Source: Rostrohypoxylon terebratum (Eukaryota; Ascomycota; Sordariomycetes; Xylariales; Hypoxylaceae). From it: a DNA stretch of 15,233 nt. Where the stretch lies: NCBI GenBank assembly GCA_022497145.1, contig MU386099.1, forward strand, positions 1 through 15,233. Direction: 5' to 3'. Below the pieces are notes generated by a model. The model was not told the DNA's origin. It saw only the letters and a program-made list of their open reading frames with translations, and searched no databases. The translations under genes and the position numbers were made by a program. Of the stretch, positions 10,164 through 15,233 are shown in pieces (the first letter of the stretch is position 1; each line of letters starts with the position of its first letter).

Positions 10164-11345
10164 ATGGCGGTGATTTCGTGGATCCAACTCGGCCTACTGT
10201 CCTCCGCATTGGCATTTGCACATTACCCTCCAACAGGTTCCGTGTTGGCGCCCCGTCTAGGCCCGAAAATGCCTCTTTCGATAGAGACGCTCGAAGGTAC
10301 TGACGTGTCTTCTTGCGAGCGGAGAAATACGAATGTTCCCCCTGGGTGAGCCAGTTTGAACTTGATTGATCGTCAGCGAAGTCTGACTAGGAGATAGCTC
10401 GCTCGTGGATCAACTATGGCAGGCCAACTGCGACCTCGTGGAGAAGTTCCTAGGAAATAAATTCGTTCTAGCTCAAGCTCGGCAAGAACCTGGACGTCTC
10501 CAGGAAACGTTCCAGTCGTTCCAGTACTATTCTGTAGTTTGTGTTATCTAGGTATCATCTGTCGTTGGTGCTGCTCACGTATCTATCTAGCAAGATTACT
10601 ATTACCTACTCGAAACAGTACCGCACGAGGCATTTGTTATGAAAACTAAACCACCTGTTCCAATGCCAGCCCTGAGATCGGATATCAATGAGATCATCAA
10701 ATCTATGAACGATTCTCTCGATTATGTTGACAGTCTCCGCACAAACCTTACCAACCCGGAGAAATTTAATATATCGGAGAATACCATAGATACCGGTAGT
10801 CTTCGAACCGTCGGATTGGGATACGTGCATTGGCTTAAGGGGAATACCGAACTCGGCTGGTTTGGCCATGGGGTGTCGCAGATCCCTTGCTACTATGTGA
10901 GTCGGTTCGCATGGACTCTTGACGGGCCGAGTTGACCATATCCAGGGCTGGGGCGAAATTGCGACCTTCCTTAACGGAAGTTCAGACACGAACAGAATTA
11001 ACCTCGTCGTCTGACGCTCCTCTGCAGCCTATACAACGCTGACTCAGACGATAGCGTCGCTAATAGCGTCGCTATTCTTCGAACAATGGATTGAACCGAA
11101 CTTGGACTTCGCGTCCGGAACTAAGATATCTGGTAATCTTTACCCTCTTACTGCTTAGGCCCCTTATCTGATCTGCGATGATAGAAGACCTCGAGCCCTG
11201 GAAAGACCTCTACGTAAACAATGAAACTTTCGCGCACTACAACCAGCTATTCCGCGAAGCTATCCAATTCGAAATCGCCTTTTTCGAAAGTGCAATGAAC
11301 AGAACGCTGGCGGATGTATGCGACGGAATTTGCGTAAATGTTTAG
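10164..11345 (+). pseudogene. TenA/THI-4-family (thiaminase II-like, haem-oxygenase fold) gene with a secretory-looking leader; frame broken by one base
   Basis: Six exons are predicted: 10164-10345, 10397-10533, 10591-10896, 10946-10979, 11028-11132, 11185-11345. The introns are 51, 57, 49, 48 and 52 bp; the fourth (donor GTTCAG) is the weakest. All phases agree except inside exon 2. There the TenA start SLVDQLWQANCDLV (10398-10439) continues as EKFLGNKFVLAQARQ only if one G of the GGG at 10439-10441 is ignored; without that change a stop falls at 10458-10460. Exon 3 starts QDYYYLLETV and includes GYVHWLKGNTELGWFGHGVSQIPC; the Cys in SQIPCYYGWGEIA fits the TenA active-site Cys. The last exon has LFREAIQFEIAFFESAM, which holds the C-terminal catalytic-type Glu. 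TenA proteins hydrolyse thiamin or aminopyrimidine breakdown products in salvage. Ignoring the extra base gives 307 residues. The first exon encodes a hydrophobic leader (ISWIQLGLLSSALAFA). This is either a recent pseudogene or a sequencing error. Confidence 0.83.
11051..11074 (+). repeat. Perfect 12-bp tandem duplication inside the TenA-like gene
   Basis: ATAGCGTCGCTA occurs twice head to tail (11051-11062, 11063-11074). It lies in predicted exon 5 and adds a second in-frame IASL just before FFEQWIEPNLDF, so it does not break the reading frame. Confidence 0.9.
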
Positions 11346-11525
11346 ATACCTACACATCCGGGTTCGGATTTCTACCTGTACTTTTTCAATTTCCTGCGAC
11401 TGAATAATAAGAAGACGGGTTGGAAGACATCACTTATAGGTTAAGCTGGCACGCTCGTTTGAACATTACATCCTCAAACAACCCTAGGGAAACTAGTTGC
11501 AGAATACGCGCGAATGATACACTGC

Positions 11526-13929
11526 TCACCCTAGAATGAACTCTTTCCAACGTGGTCCCTCGCCAAAAGAATCTTCTTCGTCACCTCTCCCAATCGACCC
11601 GATCGTGACCCTCTCGTAGTATTGCCCCTTCGGCTCTAGTAGCATTACTCGGTACCGCCACTCGTGGTCATCCGTGTCTCTATCCTTATTCTCCGCCCTC
11701 ACATCCCTCGCCTCGCATAGCAGCAAGAACTCTCGCCTGCACGGGAGCGGGTTCTTTTCGAGCCATGCCGCCGGCACCGCGACCAGGCCGAGTTCCGCTT
11801 CAGACTTGCCGAAGATTCCTAACACCTTCCCCTGGGGTTGCGACTGTCCTAATTTGTCTGTCCAAGGCGTTCTCGTCTCGGCAATCTCGAAAATCGCCGA
11901 TACCGTCCAGAACTGTAGGAATCCAGAGCAGGGACGCACGCTGGTCGTATCGAAGAGATACTCCGGAGGCCGAAGCGTACCGGGATCCGCAGATGTTAGC
12001 GTGCGGGCGGTCGGCTCTGTCTGCGAGCAGTCGAGACGAAACCGTTTACGAACGGATCCGCCGTAGAAGTTTTTCGAGGTTCCTACTCCTACGCGACCGG
12101 GCTCGTAGACGAGGCTGGATTCGGTACTGTCGTGGCTATGTCTGTGATACCAGATGATCCAAGTCCGACGCTTGAGAGCCTTGCGGATGGCTTTCATGTC
12201 TCTGGAATACCAACTCCACACTTGAGAAGATACCGCACCGTGCCAGCCCGACCACGACCAGCTCGGGGCCCCTTCCCGTCGAGTCGGCTCACGTTCGGTA
12301 GCGGCGGGGTACCATAACAGGAGCCAGTCGAAGTATTTGACAGGCAAGCCGTGGCAGACGTCGCATTTCAACCTCATGCGAAGTTGGCGGGAGACGCCGG
12401 CGAAGGCGTTATATATGTCGGACTGCTTCGTCAGCTGTAGCCCCGAGTACTCGTGTATCTGGCCTTCTATCGTGTAAGCGATATCGCTCGCGTCCCTCGA
12501 GAATCTGGAGCCTTGCTCGGACGAAACGACCGACTCGTCCTCCCACTTGTGCTCCTCGAACGTGTCCCCGGATTGACAGTCTAACGAGACCTGACCGTTG
12601 CAGAATCTGAGAAGCCTGGTGGCGAAGTGCTTTTCTTGGTATCTGAGAGAGTTAGTTCCGCTCGAGCTCGGGATCAAGGAATTCTTACGTCCATCCGCGG
12701 CTGGAATGGGGGAGATTGTGGGTTGCGTCTTGCCATTTATGACGATAGGTAAGCCGAAACCCCGGAGCGATCTCCTCTATCGGCTGCTCGAAACCTCGCG
12801 TGCCCGGGCGGACACCGTCTATGCCGGAGAAGGCGCTCGAGCTATTCGCGGCGCAGATGACGATGTAGGCGGCGCCGTAGACGTAATCCATCATGCGGAT
12901 AGACTCGATCTTGTCGTCGGAAATGGCTTTTTCTTCGGCGGTCATCGTGCGCTCATCGAACTGGTCTTGGAATATGCAGAGACTGTCCACCCAGAGATAA
13001 CGCACACCGATCTCTCGCGCCACCGTCATGGCATCCCGGATCGTAGCAGGTATCTGATCTCGTACGTCTTCCTTGTCGAAAGCGCCCGGTTGCTCAAGTT
13101 CGGGAAGGTTCGCGGTCGTCATTCGGAAGAACGGCTCTCTCCCCCAGACGTAGCTGAGCGCGGCGTAGCGAGGGTTGCCGCTAGCCCTGACGATGCGGCG
13201 ATCGTCGAGGTCGATGAGGCGAAAGCCGGGGATGTCGCCGGCCGGGTTCGTCCAGCCTAGCTGTCGCATGTCTGACGAGTTTCCGCATACCTTCGAGTGA
13301 TTCGTCTCGCAGATCGCTAGCCAGCGTCGGACGAGGTTGAAGTCTATACGGTCGGGCTGGATCGGGCGAGGTAGGAAGCGCAGCGCGCGAGACGGAGCTC
13401 CGCTAGGAATATCGTTCGCCAGGAGCGATATGTCGGGGAAGAGATTCATCTCTTCGATACTGAGGTACCCTCCCGAGCCGGTACGTCCGTACACCCTAAG
13501 GATACGAATATCGTTTCTGGATACCCACGGCTGATTCCGGTCGCTCTCGCCGTCCGTATTCCAACAAATCTGAGCCGTCGTCGGCAATCCGTCTTCGCCC
13601 GTATCCGGCACCCGATCGCCGCCCAGCGCGACCAGTACCAAGCGGCAGAACGGGCAGCTCTCGCGTCGCCTTATGTCTCTGACTCGACCGAGGTCTATAA
13701 AATTGGCATCGGGTTGACCGAAACCGCCAAAGTCCCTATCTTTCGGCCACACGATGAAGCGGTCCTTCTTCAGCCTGAGGAGCGAGCAGTCGTGACATAG
13801 CTCGTCCTCGGGCTGGGAAACATGGTCGGGAACAGGAAGTAATGGTAACTGCGGAGGAAGCTTTGCGGCCGTAAGATCACCGTCGTCCGAGGTTTCAGAA
13901 TCGCTCTCGGTAGACCAGTCCTCATCCAT
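11526..13929 (-). CDS. HET-domain (heterokaryon incompatibility) protein
   Basis: Two exons, 13929-12689 and 12642-11526, predict 785 residues. The 46-bp intron (12688-12643, donor GTAAGA, branch ACTAAC, acceptor CAG) falls inside the conserved RGWTYQE motif and restores it exactly. The HET domain covers about residues 254-425: RYAALSYVWG (254-263), TIRDAM (296-301), GVRYLWVDSLCIFQD (308-322), VYGAAYIVICAA (350-361) and RGWTYQE (411-417). Upstream, paired CxxC motifs (C45/C48 and C92/C95) match the N-terminal region of many HET proteins. The C-terminal part has IYNAFAGVSRQL and GAPSWSWSGW, usual for the family. The start is preceded by a non-coding gap, and the N-terminus is acidic (EDWSTESDSETSDDGD). 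Such proteins trigger cell death when unlike strains fuse, although most members are untested. The frame is intact, and the gene converges with the TenA-like gene (180-bp gap). Confidence 0.95.
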
Positions 13930-14394
13930 CCTCTGTTTGTTCTTATGGTCTCGACTCTCTTCTAAACTCGGCGATACGTCTGAGAGATACGATCCAGGGT
14001 ATCTCGGAGAAGATTCATGCTAGGGTGTTGATAGGGAGGGCATAGTGAGTTATTAGCTAACAGAAGACGGGGCCGCCTTTTATCGCGGTTGCCTCAGACA
14101 GATCTTTCAAGTCGTCCATTACCTAGTAAGTGGTTAGCGGGCACTTGGCCAAAAGAGCTAACGGCGCACAAATCGATATATTTCCACCCAACCTAGAGAA
14201 GGATTGGCCCATGTTTGTCCCTGCGGATCAATGTAACCCTACGTCTATCGGCTCAGCGACACGTCGAGTCCGTTCGGGTTCAGCTAGAGAGAGTATGCGG
14301 CTCGATTTGTGCGTCTCCCATGTCGATCGCGGTACGGCAAGAGTTGAACTACGAGGCTGCGTCGAGAGTCGTACCCAAGTTCGAGATGGTAGCT
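13930..14394. other. Upstream region of the HET gene
   Basis: About 460 bases with no recognisable gene. By position it should contain the promoter and leader of the minus-strand HET gene, but I see no distinct element. Confidence 0.4.
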
Positions 14395-14820
14395 AACCCA
14401 TTTCACCTTTCCCCTGCCCCCATCTCCCATCTCGCCCCTCGCCCTCTAACCACATACTGTCACCCTGTCATGCCAAATCAATCATCATCACCTTCCTATT
14501 TGGGCCTTTCTCCGTCCCCTCTCAACGTCCATCTCCGGTTCAGATACTGCCACTACGTAAACTTCAATCATCATCATCGTCATCTGCCTTTGCTCTTTGC
14601 TTTCCGCCTCTTCCTATCACTTGCCCCATTCATTGTATCTCGGACCCAATACTGCCACTGCGGCGTTGTCATCATCGCCATCATCAACTTTTGCCTCTTC
14701 TCTTATCCCTTATTCCTCTTCCACTTCCCTTTCATTTTTTTTTCATTTTTTCTTGTTCCTGTCTTTTCGTTTCGCCTTTCTCCTTCTTGTTCTGTATTGT
14801 ATTGTGTTATATTTTCTCTA
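14395..14820 (+). other. Long pyrimidine-rich block with CAT/CATCAT clusters
   Basis: About 425 bases are strongly C/T-rich on the plus strand, most extreme at 14690-14820, where runs of T alternate with CTTCC. Short CAT runs lie near 14482, 14567 and 14670. Open frames across it (for example 14215-14943) encode low-complexity Ser/Phe/Leu/Pro strings and are probably composition artefacts. It resembles the CT-rich leader before TAF6 and ends in TTTTCTCTAG like a splice acceptor. It may therefore be the promoter or leader of a gene once directed toward the telomere. Confidence 0.45.
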
Positions 14821-14948
14821 GGAGGTATGAGACTTACCTCCAATGGTTTACCATGTCTTGGAAACAACTCGACGGCCCGGCAAACTGTCTACCGGAACCG
14901 CGGGGCACGTCGACGTGCTGACGTTCGTACTTTACGAACCTAGCTAGG
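14821..14948. repeat. Cluster of perfect inverted repeats near the chromosome end
   Basis: Four perfect inverted repeats lie within 128 bp: GGAGGTA/TACCTCC with a 7-base loop (14821-14841), CACGTCGACGTG (14906-14917), GTTCGTA/TACGAAC with a 3-base loop (14923-14939) and CCTAGCTAGG (14939-14948). The last two abut. Function unknown. Confidence 0.85.
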
Positions 14949-15077
14949 TAAGTGTCTGTCACTCGTGTACCTAGCGTTACCTTGTCTGGGAAGGAAGAGG
15001 GATTCGCTCCCATATCGGTCCTCGCCTCGCGCCTTTCAGATCTGCATCAGATCGATGAATTTGGCCGCCGATAACCG

Positions 15078-15099
15078 CGTCACGAAATTTTTCGTGACG
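15078..15099. repeat. 10-bp perfect inverted repeat 42 bp from the telomere array
   Basis: CGTCACGAAA and TTTCGTGACG are perfect complements separated by TT. The core GTCACG recurs at 15133-15138, directly at the junction with the telomere repeats. It could form a short hairpin or bind a dimeric protein; neither is shown. Confidence 0.9.
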
Positions 15100-15141
15100 A
15101 ATCTGGTCGCTCCTCGATGGTCCTTCGAGAGAGTCACGGGG

Positions 15142-15233
15142 TTAGGGTTAGGGTTAGGGTTAGGGTTAGGGTTAGGGTTAGGGTTAGGGTTAGGGTTAGG
15201 GTTAGGGTTAGGGTTAGGGTTAGGGTTAGGGTT
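15142..15233 (+). repeat. Telomere repeat array (TTAGGG)n, chromosome end
   Basis: Fifteen exact TTAGGG units followed by TT, with no variant units, run to the window edge. The G-rich strand runs 5' to 3' toward the right edge, as expected for a right-hand chromosome terminus. The junction with unique DNA is sharp (GTCACGGGG then TTAGGG), with no degenerate telomere-like repeats next to it. Confidence 0.99.

Noticed and set aside
12598..13260. A 220-codon plus-strand frame
   Set aside because: It lies antisense to the well-supported HET exons and has no independent motif.
14215..14943. A 242-codon plus-strand frame next to the telomere
   Set aside because: It is dominated by low-complexity Ser/Phe/Leu/Pro from a pyrimidine tract and has no family motif. 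The tract is better read as non-coding.

Overview
The window is a chromosome end of a filamentous ascomycete (Pezizomycotina). The right edge is a TTAGGG telomere array. Introns are short (46-157 bp) with CTAAC/CTGAC branch sites, and the gene set (HET-domain protein, NACHT-type NTPase remnant, TAF6, succinate dehydrogenase subunit C) is typical of this group. Class or order cannot be fixed from the sequence alone.

Layout, left to right. Positions 1 to about 1450 carry a decayed plus-strand NACHT NTPase gene (fungal NLR-like), with frameshifts, stop codons and a damaged Walker A, but motifs in the right order. About 1450-3400 is decayed, unassignable DNA. About 3400-4520 is an AT-rich, CCAAT-containing promoter followed by a CT-rich leader, and then TAF6 (4521-6048, +, one intron). 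A 520-bp convergent gap separates it from SDHC (7438-6569, -, two introns, the first apparently GC-AG). About 7440-8900 is the sdhC promoter, with several CCAAT/ATTGG pentamers, followed by DNA without a convincing gene. About 9380-10044 holds open fragments in three frames on the minus strand, probably another decayed gene that I cannot name. 10164-11345 (+) is a TenA/THI-4-family gene with five predicted introns. All its splice phases fit except for one extra base that breaks the frame. 13929-11526 (-) is an intact two-exon HET-domain gene. The last 1.2 kb is a pyrimidine-rich block, then a cluster of perfect inverted repeats, then the telomere.

Two conserved core genes (TFIID/SAGA subunit TAF6 and respiratory complex II membrane anchor SDHC) lie 7.7-10.7 kb from the chromosome end. 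They are flanked by accessory DNA related to allorecognition and by decayed sequence. The genes form no operon or evident pathway. The main points of interest are the secretory-looking leader and frameshift of the TenA-like gene, the divergent quinone-site segment of the SDHC protein (possibly a paralogue rather than the main subunit), the decayed NLR-like gene, and the palindrome cluster next to the telomere. I found no evidence for a wholly new multi-gene system.
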